64,000 bases of DNA from assembly GCA_031213475.1 (NCBI GenBank), contig JARUPZ010000024.1:1612001-1676000 (forward strand). Reading direction: 5' to 3'. Positions within the stretch are counted from its first letter, which is position 1, and each line of letters opens with the position of its first letter. Origin of the DNA: Nereocystis luetkeana. Its lineage: Eukaryota; Sar; Phaeophyceae; Laminariales; Laminariaceae. The notes below the pieces were generated by a model. It worked only from the letters and a program-made list of their open reading frames with translations. It made no database searches and was not told where the DNA came from. Made by a program: the position numbers and the translations under genes. Positions 11,811 through 25,000 of this stretch are shown here, one piece after another.

Positions 11811-12882
11811 TAGTCGGCCAACTCACCGCCCTACATGGTATCAAAGGATTAAGGAGACATGTCAAGCAAGGCAAAACGTGCTCTGTCAATAGTGTAGGAC
11901 CGAGTTTTTTTCACACTAAAACCTTCCAGTAGAGGTTTGGTGTGAGTGAAGACGTGTCGAGGCAGAGTTGCTGTCTGTCTGAAGGGGCGACAGCGGTGTT
12001 GTCTCCTGACGTATTTGCTTGTTGTGGTGTACGGCCGTACCTGGTACTACGGTGGCCGTGCTGTAATCACCGTTTGGAGCTTGGTACAGATAAACAAACG
12101 GTCCTTACATACACATGCACGGGCAGAGTCGTACCAGGTATGTCGCGTAATTTGCAGGATGTACAACATGATCTGAAGTTTGCTTTTCTCCCAGACTGCA
12201 GGCATTGTGTGTTTGCTTTGCCCTCTTGACACTTTATTTTTTTTTTTTCTTGAAGTTCGTTCTTCTTTGTGGGTCGTCGACTCCGCCAGATATTGCGACA
12301 TTGAGACGCTAAAACTTCCCTCCACAAATACATACCTGTAAGCATAGAGCAGTGAGCGTACTTTTACGGCGGTGTAGTGGTGGTGTTTTACTGTGTGTGT
12401 ACACCAGATGTGTTTGTGTAGGATGCATACCTGTATTATGTATCGTTATCAAACTCCGCCCATCCCCGACCCTTTGCTGTACGGTATAATGTCCTGCTGC
12501 AATACTCGCATCAATGTACTCGTAGTCATGCTGGGGTATACATTTTTTTGTGTGTTTTCAGTCACCTGTCATGTACCTGGTTGTGCGTTCCTTTTCTTTC
12601 TTGCTCTTTCCAGGGATTGGTTTATTTGAGTTATCGGTGTTTTTGGTTGTGTATTTTTGTAGGACTTTTGGACGGACCAGCATCCAGTATTGCTGCCTCG
12701 TACGGTAGTTTCGAAATCTAAACGCTACACCAAGCCGTGTATGATAACAGCTGTACCACTTTTCCTTTGTATCATATCGCAAAAGCTAATTTGCTAAAAG
12801 ACATTGCTGTATTGTACGCGTACGACAACGAACTCGTGCGCCATCTCCCTCTTTTCGTCGTGCCGTGCCTACTCGAGCGCAG
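11811..12882. other. Probably upstream intron of the ankyrin gene
   Basis: No exon was identified. The frame of exon 1 stays open upstream as far as about 12737, but it meets no ATG there, so the codons before 12883 are either intron or an unrecognised longer exon. Confidence 0.4.
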
Positions 12883-13024
12883 GGTGAACTCAAAGAGCAA
12901 GATCGGACACACACCCCTGCACCTGGCGTGTCGTTTCGGGCACCTACCGGTGGTGGTGGTCCTTCTGGCCGGGGGCGCCGAGATCAACGCCCGGGACAGC
13001 GATGGAAACACCCCTCTCCACAAG
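12883..13024 (+). CDS. Exon 1: first ankyrin repeats
   Basis: Acceptor GAGCGCAG|G, donor CACAAG|GTGTCT. It contains [20 protein letters not shown], a textbook ankyrin repeat, then GGAEINARD and GNTPLHK. The last three residues of the second TPLHKAA motif come from exon 2, 5.3 kb away. The first base completes a codon from an unseen upstream exon. Confidence 0.8.
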
Positions 13025-16000
13025 GTGTCTCGCTGAGGTCCTTTTTCACTTGCTTTCATATATACTTCCGGGTTGATTTTTCGCTTGCTTTTCGCATATT
13101 TCCGGATTGGTACATCAACATCGTATCATTTTTATAGGTTTTTTTTCGCACAAGACTTTTTTTTTGGTACATCAGTATAGGCGTACCGATGGTGTTGCTC
13201 TCGCCGGGGGCGCCGAGATCAACGCCGGAGGCTGGGATGGGAACACCTCTCTCTACAAGGTGTCTTGCTGAGGTATTTTTCACATGTTTTCATGTATGTA
13301 CTTCCGGGTTGCTTTATATCTCGCTTCCAAATAACTCCGAGTAGACATACTGTATCATGTCATACACGAAGTTTATTTTTCGCACGAGACATTTTTTGAT
13401 GATCTGGTACAGCAGGGGAGGCCCATGAACAAGAAATAATCTAATTATGAAAGGTAGGCTCATTTTTGAGGGGATGCATAGGAAAAATCGGGGTCACAGC
13501 GGCGAGCCTCACTAAATTCTGCTGGTGTATCATAGCAGCCAATGGTCAAGGTTTTGCAAGGATGGCGCCGCAAGAAGGTTCTACGTAAGGCTTGTGCTTA
13601 CATTACTACAGGTGAACATAAGTCATCAGGGCCAAACATGCGCAGTAAAAATACTGGAATATAGTTGTTTTTTGCTATGTTTTTTAGGTCCTGATTACTA
13701 TGGTCCCCCGTAAATAGGTATTTCTTGTTGGCGGGCCCGTACTCCTCGTACTGTGTACCATTTGTACCGTACAACTCGCAAGACAACACACCCCCTTGGG
13801 AATTTCAGTTCCTGACTCGGTTTTCTTCCTCCAAAAGGTTGTTAATCGTTGGGGCACGAAACGAAAAGGTGGCTGTGACAAAATCTCGAGATCTTTCCAT
13901 GGATGTATCTTTGGCTACGAGCATATTTTTAGGTGTGTGTGTTCGTTCACATTGGAAACCTTTTTTTCTTGGAAATATCTCACGGAGAACGATCTTCTCG
14001 CTCTCCCTGTAGTCGGGGAAATCACCTTACATCACTCGTCCAGGAGGGCGTGTGTGGATCTTGCGCGTTACGCGTCCTGTTATTTATACGTAAAGGGTAG
14101 TGTTGCTGTCTCCTTTCTCGTGTTGCAGCTGGCGGCATTTCAGCGTTGAATTGCGGCTGAAGCAAGACGGCACGTCGCTTAAATATGGCGCCAAGTACAT
14201 TGACATAGAGTCTCGTGTCCTGTGTTGCAACGGAGCATCTCAGTGTTCCATTTCGGAAGAAAGCAAACGGCATCGTAGTGTTGCTCAGACGACGGACGGC
14301 AATCATTGTTGAAAAACTCACAGCAGAAATATCGGTATTGTACAACAGATTACGTAGCGGACTATATATCCGAAATGCTACCACTGCTGTAGCGACAGCA
14401 GTACTACGCGGGCAAGTTGTACGTAATAAAAACCAAAATATGGTGTGCAAATAAACACGTACTCGTAGGGATACCTGATTTTTTTCTTGTCAATCGTGGG
14501 TTGTGGTTGATACTATTAATATTACGGTGGGCCATAGTTTATAGGACCAAATATTATAAGTAAAAATCGTTAAATATCTAGGTTTTTATCTACACCATAG
14601 GTCCTATTAACTATGGCCACCCGTAACAGCGGAATCGGTGTTTGTTTTCGCGTCTCTGTTACAGCAGTACATGTGCTACAACGTTGCAACAGACAACAGA
14701 GAGCTGCTCGCTGTTCATAGTGTGGCGTAACGAGGGTGAGCAGATGGTGGAATGGGTGACGAGGGCCATCGCGGCCGTCGACAGCTTCTCCAGCAGCTCA
14801 GCAGCCTTCGTCCTGCCGCGCCGTTCGTGTCTTTTTTTGTCGAACGGTTCGTCCACCCGTATTGCACACAGGCACGATGACAATTCGCTCAGTGGTGATT
14901 AGTTCACATATACACTGCTGTACTTCGATCATATGAAGTACTAAAATATGTTAGGGTCACTCGTACACATCTATCTACTCGGACACCACCAGGTGGCCGT
15001 TGGTCCGCGTACGCTTGTGCTTTCTGTCCTCGTGTCTCCGCGTCGTGTTGTCTGCTCGCTACTGCTCCTTCTTGCTGTGTTGTTTCACAGCGTGAAGAAA
15101 AACACAGCACGGCACAAATATGTCGAAAAAAACGAATCACCGACATACCTGGTATACGAGTACACAATGTACCTGGTACATTTTATAACGCACATGAGGT
15201 ATGTATAAAATAAATCGAGTTCGTTCGGTACAACGAACCTGTCAGAATTTGTGCATAGATCAGTTGTTATTGTTGTTGTCTTGACATTAAATCGTTCTTT
15301 CTACCCAGCTTTCATCAGCACACCCAGTGTCCTAGGGACAAACTGATTCTGTGGTGACAGACTGTGACCACAGAACTTGTATCTCTTCTAGGATTGAAGA
15401 ATCGGCACGGACACTGGTTGTGCTGGATGTCGACGGGTAGAAAGAACGGTTTAATGTGAAGAACACACTGTGAGACAGGAGACCAAAAAAACAACAATAA
15501 AAACAAATTCAAGTGCTGTCAAGCAAGTGAAAGGCCAGCGTACCGGGTACGACAACACAACAACACAAGCAAGACCGGAAAAATAAGAACAAAAAGACAA
15601 TAAAACCAAAACCAAAAATCTGAAATGAAACAGAATCCAAACGACGCAAGGACTCTTCTACAAAACTCTGAACTCTAGAGCCTACACACTTACACGCTAT
15701 TATTACCACATCCCGAATAGCCACGGGCTGATTCGTAAGACAATACTTACGAACCACCAAGCTTGCAAAGTGTGAGTATGGAGAGGTTTTGAGGAAAATT
15801 TGGATCTAACTCTACAGCAGCACTGCAGGCCCACGAACACAAATAATAAACTACTGCTGTACCAGGTATATACTACTGTAAAAAACGCATGAGCCTCACT
15901 TTGTTGAAGGGGACGCTTCTAGTACTGCAGTCCCGTTTTGGGGGCAAACCACTTGGAATTAGACTGGTTTGTCCCCGAATCAGGACTCCAGTCGGGACTG

Positions 16001-19000
16001 CAGTACTAAGGGGTTTCAGAAACCTCGATTATAAAATCGTGCTCGGCGGTGAGCGCCAGCCACACTATATAATTCCAGGTATATATAAATATTTTTCGCA
16101 AGGTTGCTGAAGGATGGTGTCACTCTGAGGTAAACCCTTTCAGGGCAAACCGCAGAGTCCTGTTTTGGGGACAAACTACTTACCGTGTGACACTATCACA
16201 CTAGGGTGATAAGGTAACACACCCCCTCGGACAAATTTTCAGAGCTGGTTGTACTCGACAACGGGGAGGACGTACTGAATACGCCGAGCGATGCGTCTAT
16301 GCAACCCTATCGACGAAATCTATCCAAAGCGACCATTTTCGTTGTGTGTGCGCCCCCATGTTTTGTGTAAAGCCTGGTCTGAAATTCGTCCCAGGGGGTG
16401 TGTTATCTTGAGTGTAGTATACGATAAGAATTTGAATGTTTTGTCTCCAAAAGGGACGGCAGTCCTAAAGCTCGGGAGGGGTGTTTCTTGATGGCGGGCC
16501 CATTCTGTAACCAAGTGATATCGGAATACAGCAGTATGCACCCAAGTGCCCCCTGGCCGGAAATGCAAGGTCCCAAACGTCGCTACATCCCAGGACAGCG
16601 GCAGTATATACATGGCATATTCTCTGTATACGTTCGATACGTACTTTTAATACCTGGTACTGGTACGGTTGTACATACGTACTATCAATATTAATAGTAA
16701 TACTAACTGTAGTATTTTTTTCTGTATGTTTTCAGATCTAAGGCATGTACTCGTACCGTATGCAGTGGTTGTTGCTGTTGCTGAAGGTTGAAGATGGCCC
16801 CACGGGGGTGGCGCATTGACACAATCCAGCCCCGTGTTGTTGTTGTTGTTGTTGTTGCGGAAGATGACCTCACGTCGGCTCATTGCACACGTTGTTGTCG
16901 AAAAAAATGCAGCCCGTGATGGCTGAAAAAGACCCCAAGAAGTCTACCAGAGTACGAGTAGCGGTCCCTCTGTAGTGCCCTCCGATGAGCAGTGCCGGCT
17001 GCCTCTTCTAGTGCCTGGGAAATCGCTTTGCACGGATGGGATTGAGCAATGTGGAAGTGGGCGGAATTGTGCCGGTTGCCGCTATAGTGCGGGTATTGTT
17101 GGCTGGCGCATACCATACCGGCTACTCTAGAGGGTCCTTCGCTGCTGTGTTTCTACATGCCCGACAGATCGCGATCTACTTGAGGCAATGCAGATCCCAG
17201 CCTGCCGTTTTGAGGTGATGTGCAGGATTTGTGTACAGCGGTCAGTCGTACAGATCCCACCCAAGAAAACTGTCCTAGATTAGTACTGCAGTAGGATGAT
17301 ACGACCCCCACGCGGCAACACGAGCGACTGTACGTCACACAGATCAGGAATATGTACGTGTGCAGTGAATATCTAGATATGTCATGAAATGGTCATTGAT
17401 TGTCTCTCCGAGGAGCGGAACGTTCGTAACTATGTACAGGCATCTGGTATACGAGGCATCTCATAGTAGTACACCACGTACAGCAGTAGTGGATCACGTA
17501 AGTTGCTTGCGTTTGGTCGGAAAAGGTGTTTTGGGTTGGTCGGGTCGATGTCTTTGTGGTGGTCTCAGTTTTTGTCCCTGGCGTGAGGGCGACATGGAAA
17601 AAACCCTCCGTCCTTTTCCTCTCTCGCGCACTCACGACAGTCTGCATCAACTCTGGCATCGATCGGATTGATTCGGTGTTGGTGTGTTGTGTGTGGTGCG
17701 ATAGTCATCACGTTTACTCCCCCGGCTCAAACTCACATGGAACTATTAACCCTCTCTTAGCACCGCACTCCCATAAGTGGGGACAAAACACTCAAACTAT
17801 AGGTAGTTTGTCCCCAAAACGGGACTGGGGTCCTAAAAAAAAGGTCATATTTCAGGCTCCTCGAGGAGGTTACGGGATTTTACTGCAGATCCCTCCTTGT
17901 AATCTACACACCCTGGTTTTACGCTACCCTGGTATACTCGTGCTCTGATCCAACAATCTTTCGAAGATGGAGCCGGTCTAATAGTCCATCAATATTTTCA
18001 TGATAAGAGCTCTCTCTATTAGCAGTTTTTGTTTTCACAGTCTTTCAGACCTCGGGACAGATCACGATCTACAAGCAGTAGGTTATTTACTGTAGATCCT
18101 AATCTGAGGTGTTGTGCAGGATGCCCATGGATAGCACAGCGGATCCAAACAACCAAGGGAAGAAAACCTGTCCCGGAGCATGCGGATCGTGCGGCTCCCG
18201 CCCGGCAGCATGAGCTAGATCACACATATCAGTCATCCATATATCTGCCTCGCAATATTTAGATCATCCGCTCTGTGGGAATCAATGAGCCGTCCAAGGT
18301 GTCCAATCTTGAATGATAGCGCTCTATGGTACTCATGTGCTTTTTTTTCTTGTTGTGTTTTCGAAGGCGGCTAGCAACGGCAAGGCTAAGCTCTGCCGAG
18401 AGATGGTGAGGAGAGGGGCCGATATCGACGCGACAAATAAGACCGAGTACACGCCGCTGCACTGGGCAGCTTTCAAGGTGAGAGTTTCCACCGGGGACGG
18501 AAGGGGAGGGGCGTAGGGGGGGAGGAGAGGCGTATCGCCAATTTGCAGTCCCTGTCATGGTAGTCGAAAGAACGTATTGCTCGGTAAAATGCAGTTCATG
18601 TACGTCTACTTGGAGCAATTTTTCGTAGCAATAAATAGTTCATGTATAGTGTATGTTGAGGCAACAAGGAGTCGATCAAGACCTCGGGTCAGAGCATATG
18701 GTGTGTGTATCGATCGCCTTTGTAAGAGCGCCTGTGCTTCACATCGCACCATCCGGCCATCTGGCGCCTCCTGTGCGTCGCGTGGCTTTACGAAATCCGA
18801 ACCCCCGACCCCTTGTCTACGGCGGCGCTTTTCTTGCGCGTTGTGCGCGGCGCGTTGGCGCCTCGCCATCCCCCCACCTCCTCTCCTGTCTCCTCTCCCC
18901 CCCTCTCCAACGCATCAACTGATCGACTGTTGGCAGGGACACAAGCAGACTGGCGAGCAGCTTCTAAAGTGCGGTGCGAATATCGATGCCGTTAGCTCGA

Positions 19001-22000
19001 GGGGGGCAACCGCGCTGTTCATGTCGGGCTTCTACGGCCATATTGAAACAACCTTTCTGCTGCTCGCTTGGGGTGAGTGACCCCAAAAAGGGAGCTTTTG
19101 TAGCGTCATTGAGGGTTTTCAATGCGGTACTGGCATGTTTGGTCAGTGCGATTGAATGGGAGCTGGACAGAGCCCCCCCCCCCCCTGCCCAATAACAAAA
19201 ACAATGGTCATCCAATGCGAGAAAGCCGGCTTCCCAAGGGGATCTTAGTAGGATGCATGCAGCTCACCCTTCGTGCGATTCTCCTCGACGCCTCACGTCG
19301 CTTCGCGCTTGGTGCAAGAACTGTCTGTATGGTCGGTGAAAACCCGACGCGCTCCGTCCCGGCTTCGTAGGGGGTGCGAAAGTCTGTAAGGTCACCGTAC
19401 ATACGACTACGGCCATGCATGACATGAGTACGTTGGAGTACAACCCCACCCCCCCCTGTCCAATGATCTCATTTTTCGTTAGCTTATCCCACTGTTAAAT
19501 AGGTATGGAATTAAATCCCATGGGGTGTGGAATCTTGTCCGATACTATCCCATGGGGTATGTGGTATTATTGTCCCATAAGGTACGTATGGGATCTTGTC
19601 CGATACCTCGTATTTTTGTATATGGCGATATTATTCCATGGGACATTGGATGTTTTCCCATGGGATACGGGACATATGGGACGTTATCCGATGAGGTATG
19701 GGGTATGTCCGTTGTTTTCCCATGGAGCATGCGATATTGTTTCCATGGGGTATGTGATATCTTCCCATGGGATACAAGTATGGGATATCATCCCTATAGT
19801 ATCCCATGGGATACCCCTAACCCCCCACCGTGCCGGCGTCGATGTGCCCTCCACCGGATATCAATTGCAAGTAAAAAAAGAGTAAAACACAAATGCGGAT
19901 TTATGGGACTTTTTCTCGCATGGTATGCGGGATATTTTTCCATGCATGGGATAGCACCCCATGGGAATGCCCTTGTGCTCCCCCCCCCCCCTCCCTGCCG
20001 GCGTTGGGGTGCCCTCCACTGTTTACAGATTGAAGATCGATAATTAAAGGTTGAAGACAAGTTAAAAGCGTTTTTTTTTTTTTTGTTGCTAATTCTCCGG
20101 CGGATTGGTATAATAAGCTCAAGCTCACCACGCTTCCACGTATTGATTACGTTCTGTGTGCCAATTTAACCCGTAGCTCCCGTTGCAAGAGCAGAGCAGG
20201 CTGCTGTTACCACTGGCGCTTGGGCATGTTGACCCTACGCACCTGACTGACCCCCGAGAGGGGAAGGTGCGGCAGAGATACCACCCGGGAGAGTCATCCC
20301 CTCCGTGTAGTGTGGGACTCGCGCTGATAGCTCACCCACTAACCAAAACCTGGGCTACGAGACCTTCCCGCCGGGCTCGATCCAGTTACGGTCCGCCCTA
20401 TCCGTTGGGGCGTCGGTCCTCAGATTGTAGTTCCCTCACCTCTCACCCCTTCTCCTGGTTGGGTGAGGCTCGTTGTCAGTGGGCTCGCTGGCGGTGGAAT
20501 GAAGAGACGACCTGTACTCGTATAAAGCAGCAGGACGTATGATGTAAATACGTATGATACATACCAGCACGTGCATACATATTGCAATACGAAATCGCAT
20601 TCGTAACTTTTTTTTTTTGGTCGTGTAATGTGTGCGAACGTACCTGGTGGGCAGTGTTTGTCGACGTGGAGCTACTATGAACAGCTGTAGATCTCTCAGC
20701 GACTAGTAATGGGGCTCCCGAGCAGTAGCATGTTATGATCCCTGCTACCTGGTATCATATACGAGCACGTACTGATAGCGCGAACCTCGATCTTGGAGTA
20801 CAGCACCATTTTAATACCTGGTAGTAATAATATGCCTGCTTGTATTTTATACCAGGCACCAGGTAGGCACTTCGTGGCGTGAGGTAAATCCGTAGTGACT
20901 GAATCGACTAAGGTATAGTGAAATCTATCTTCCGATTCGCCGTTTAACGACCGATTCGCGGTTATGAAAAAAAAGTAGGTACAGCAGTGATCGAACTCGA
21001 CTTGAATCTACCGACATCGATTTTACGGATTGGGCCGACTCGTGATGTGAGTTCGGTAACTTTTCTAAAATCGACTGAAATATTGTATCGACATGAAATT
21101 CACATTCTACTGACTGACTTTACTGCTGGGTGCGGGGTGATGTGGTAATGCACAGGCGCTGACCCTTGCATCGCCAACGAGGATGACATCGAGCCTGGCG
21201 AGACCTTCTTAGCGCAGGTGAGGAGCTTTATGCCAAGGGTTCACCGTTTCACCATAGGTGGATACCGAGGGTTTACTGAAATTTTTATCGAGGGTTCACC
21301 GTAGGTATATACCGAGGGTTCACCGTAGGTATACCGAGGGTTTACCTAAGGTATACCGAGGATTTACCGAAGGTATACCGAGGGTTCACCGTAGGTATCT
21401 ATCGAGGGTTCGCCGTAGGTATACCGAGGGTTCACCGAACGTATACCGAGGGTTTACCGAAGGTACACCGAGGGTTCACCGTAGGTATATGTCGAGGGTT
21501 CGCCGTAGGTATACCGAGGGTTCACCGAACGTATACCGAGGGTGTATCGAACGTATACCGAGGGTTTACTGAAGTTTATGCCGAGGATTCACCGTTGGTG
21601 TATATCGAGGGCTCACGATAGATATATAACGAGGGTTTGCCGTAGGTATAACGATGGGTTCGCCGAACGTATACCGAGCGTTTACTGAAGTGTGTACCGA
21701 GCATTGACCCTTGGTGTATGTCGAGGGTTCATGGTAGGTATACCGAGGGTTTGCCGTAGGTAGACCAAGGGTCTACTGAAAATGTACCGAGCATTTAACG
21801 AGGCCACACCGAAAGTTTGCTGAAGGTATACCGAGAGTTCTCCGAAGGTACAGCCGAGGGTTTATTTTACCACTGTAGAAGGTACCGGGTATTTGGTCAA
21901 TGTTTTAATGGGCGTCCATCCGCGGAACCATGACACAACCTGGCCCGCTTTCCTTACCCTATTCCCCCCTCCCCACCTGTTCTACTACGTCCATGGGCAT

Positions 22001-25000
22001 GAGTACGCCCCCCCCCCACACACATTCGTTCTTAAACCGCCATGCATGGCATGAGTACATCGTCCACCCACCCACCCGTTCCATTACGGCCATGCATGAT
22101 ATGAGTCCCCCCCCCCCCCCCCAACACCCGTTCTATGACGAATTTAATCAAACTCATTGAAGCTGTCATCCATATGCAAGTCCGCCTCACAAGCGGTTCT
22201 TAGTAGGATGCAGCTGCTCACCTTTCCTTTCATGGGACTCGCCGGGCACTCTGTACCACATGGAAGAAGTGTTATGAGCGCCCAACTGTTGGAGGTATCT
22301 CTGTTAGGAGTAGGACCGGTGCTCCGTCGAAAGGCATGCTTGGCCGTATGATGCAATGACTAAGGCAAGCAACAAATGAGTATTCCCCGCCCCCCGTTCC
22401 ACGGCCTGGCCTGCCTGCCTGCCTGCCTGCATACAGGTGCCACACACACTGCGGGCGCAAACCCGGGTTTTGTTCGCTGAGCGGCATGCGTTACTCATGA
22501 AAGGATACGAGGCCACCCGGCGAAACATGGCCATCCTGTACCTCAGGTCGGAGCGGAGCGATCTCAATTTGCGCATTTGCCAGGTGGGTGGGGTGGGGTG
22601 GGCGTGGATGGGTGGGTTGTTCCAGAGTTTCGATGAGGTGCGGTACCCTTGCTTTGGAGCACTTTTTCGACTTTTTTTTTGTGCTGGCTGTGTGGCCAAC
22701 CCTCGGTTTGGTCGGCGTGGGATCGAGGTGGCTTGGTGGGCCCTGCCGGCGGCTAACTTGAGGCCCACAGTCAGTTTGTAGGGTTCAGGTCCCGGGTGGG
22801 ATCGAGCGGGGTGCAACTATGTGTACTGGTGGTAGTTTCGGACAACATGAAATACCTTGAAACCTGAGCATGACGCATTTGACCAATCGCGACGGAATTG
22901 TTGAAAAAGTGCACACATCGGACAGATGATCTTCTAGAGATCATTCCCACTTCATGATCTAGATCATCCACAGGGCAGACACATACGCCATTCTGTATGA
23001 TCCAGCTCATGTTGCCGGGTGGGAGCCGTATGATCTGCATGATCTATGCAGCACGTCTTTTCTGGGTTGGATCCGTACAACGTACAGGTCCTACGTACAG
23101 ATCCCGCACAACGTATCCTAACGGAAGGTAAGGATCTATAGGATCCATCTGTAGATAAGTTACCTGTAGATCGTGATTTATATATCCGGCGTGTGAGTGA
23201 GTGGTGAGCTCTACCTAATTCGATGGGCGTTCTCCGCTGGGGTCCTGTGCGTCTATGCTGTACCAGGTATGCTATTTTGTAGCCTCCGAGTGTACAGCTC
23301 CCTTCCCGCGACCGCAGAACATGGCCCACACTATTTCCAAGTACTTTTTACTCCCAAGCGTCATTCGGGCGCAAAGGCAGGTTCAAGTGGTAACTGCTGG
23401 GGCCCAATGAACTTTCTTCCAAAATTTTGCCAAGTGGATGGCTCGACCTCAATGCCGGACGGGTGGTTATGTAGGTATGCGATGTACACTTCCTTTCACG
23501 GACGTGGGTCTTGACCCTGTTCGTACTTCCTGCACTGCACAGAAATTTGAAATCTGACTCTAATTCCAAGTAATTTGTCCCCGAAACGAGAGTGCGGTTC
23601 TCAAGAGGGTTGAACTTGGTCGACGCTGGCCTTACGGCCATCCAGGTTATTTTTTGTGAAACAACACGCCACCAAACACAAGAACACGCGGGGGAAGTAT
23701 CCGCGCGACTGACTGACTGCCTCTGCCGACCTCGAGCCTCCCAAACGGTTGGGGTCGAGCTTTTGCAGGGTTAGGTCGAGGGTCGGGAAGTTTTTTGCAT
23801 ATACCATTCATTCCGTCAGGAAGTTTTTTGCATATATACGAAGATAGCGGTCCTAGATTTTTTTAGGGGGGGGTGGGGGGGGGGGGGGGGGGGGGGCGCC
23901 TGTGGAGGATTGGTGTTCCAGTGATTTGGATTGGCGTTTTTTCCGCGCGGCCCGGTGTGCTTGTGTGCTGTTGTACCAGGTATATGTCCTGTGTGCGGCC
24001 TACCTACCTCTTGCATTTTTTTATTTTTTTTTCTCATCCCGTTCATCATCTTCGCACATCTTCTCCCCTCTCTCCTTCCAACTCGTAACTCAGATCCGGG
24101 GTCACATAGCAGGCCCTTCTCCCCCCTTCCCGCTACGGTACGTGCCTTCATTTTTATCGCGAGAAGATTTCAGGCTTTTCTTCCCTCGTCGACTCGCATC
24201 GAAATTGTGCCTGTCTACCCACGCTGCAAGGCGCTCTCAACAATTGAATCCTTTTTTATTTTTATTTTTGCAAATAAAGTCAAAGTTGCATGGCTGCAAG
24301 CAAATCCCACACCAATTCCAAGTAGTTTCCCGTCCAGAAACGCGGGTGCGGTGGCTAAAGAAGAAGGCAACATAAAAAGTTCTTGCGCGTTAGTGTTTTG
24401 CTATTTGCTACAGCAGCAGTGTCATAACAGGTGCGCATTCGCAGTGAGTACGAGTGCATTTATTATTATGTCGAGGGTGCGTTGTTGGTGATGGCGTTGG
24501 TTGCTGCTGTTGTTGGTATGACTACTGCTGTCGTGTTGTTGTGCAGCCGCTGTTGCTGTTGTTGGTGATGGCGGTTGCTTGTGCCGTTGTTTGGGTGGTG
24601 TTTCTGTTTGTTGGTGTTCGTGTTGTCGCTGGTGAAGTTGTTGCTATAATATCGTTGTGTGGTTGATTGTCGTCGTTCGCTGCTGTCAATCCACCTTTTT
24701 TTTATTATGTGGTCTGAGGTGTACCATTCGCTCCAGTTGCGTCTATCTTTCTTTTCAAAATATCTTTCTTTCGACTCCCAAAAGTGATGATCAATAGAGG
24801 CTACCACGTATCTCATACCGGTATATATTTTGGCGAACAGTCTGCAGAACGGTTCGTGTACACGCGCAGTATCACCCCCCTCTGGACGGAAATGTAATGA
24901 CCGTTGAGGTGTTCATATGAACAACATGGTACTTCTATATTCCTATGCGTTCATAACGCTTAGATAACGCTTAGACATCATATCTTATCCCTCTTTTGGC

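Larger units (their letters stand above)
13025..18366 (+). other. Intron 1, 5342 bp
   Basis: Holds a decayed duplicate of exon 1, one MITE M with a related fragment, inverted-repeat element R, five copies or halves of H, two GATC-rich G repeats and one T repeat. Unassigned parts are 13430-14520 and 14630-15287. There I see open frames but no domain. 14700-14870 is GC-richer and could hide an exon. Confidence 0.65.

Noticed and set aside
12737-12882. Translation start just before exon 1
   Set aside because: The open frame begins at GTG with no ATG. An acceptor at 12882 and an upstream exon fit better.
21258-21572. A 104-codon frame in the minisatellite
   Set aside because: Explained by the 22-bp unit. 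It lies in an intron between phase-consistent exons.
21225-21865. CRISPR-like regular repeats
   Set aside because: Units are contiguous with no unique spacers, and the genome is eukaryotic.
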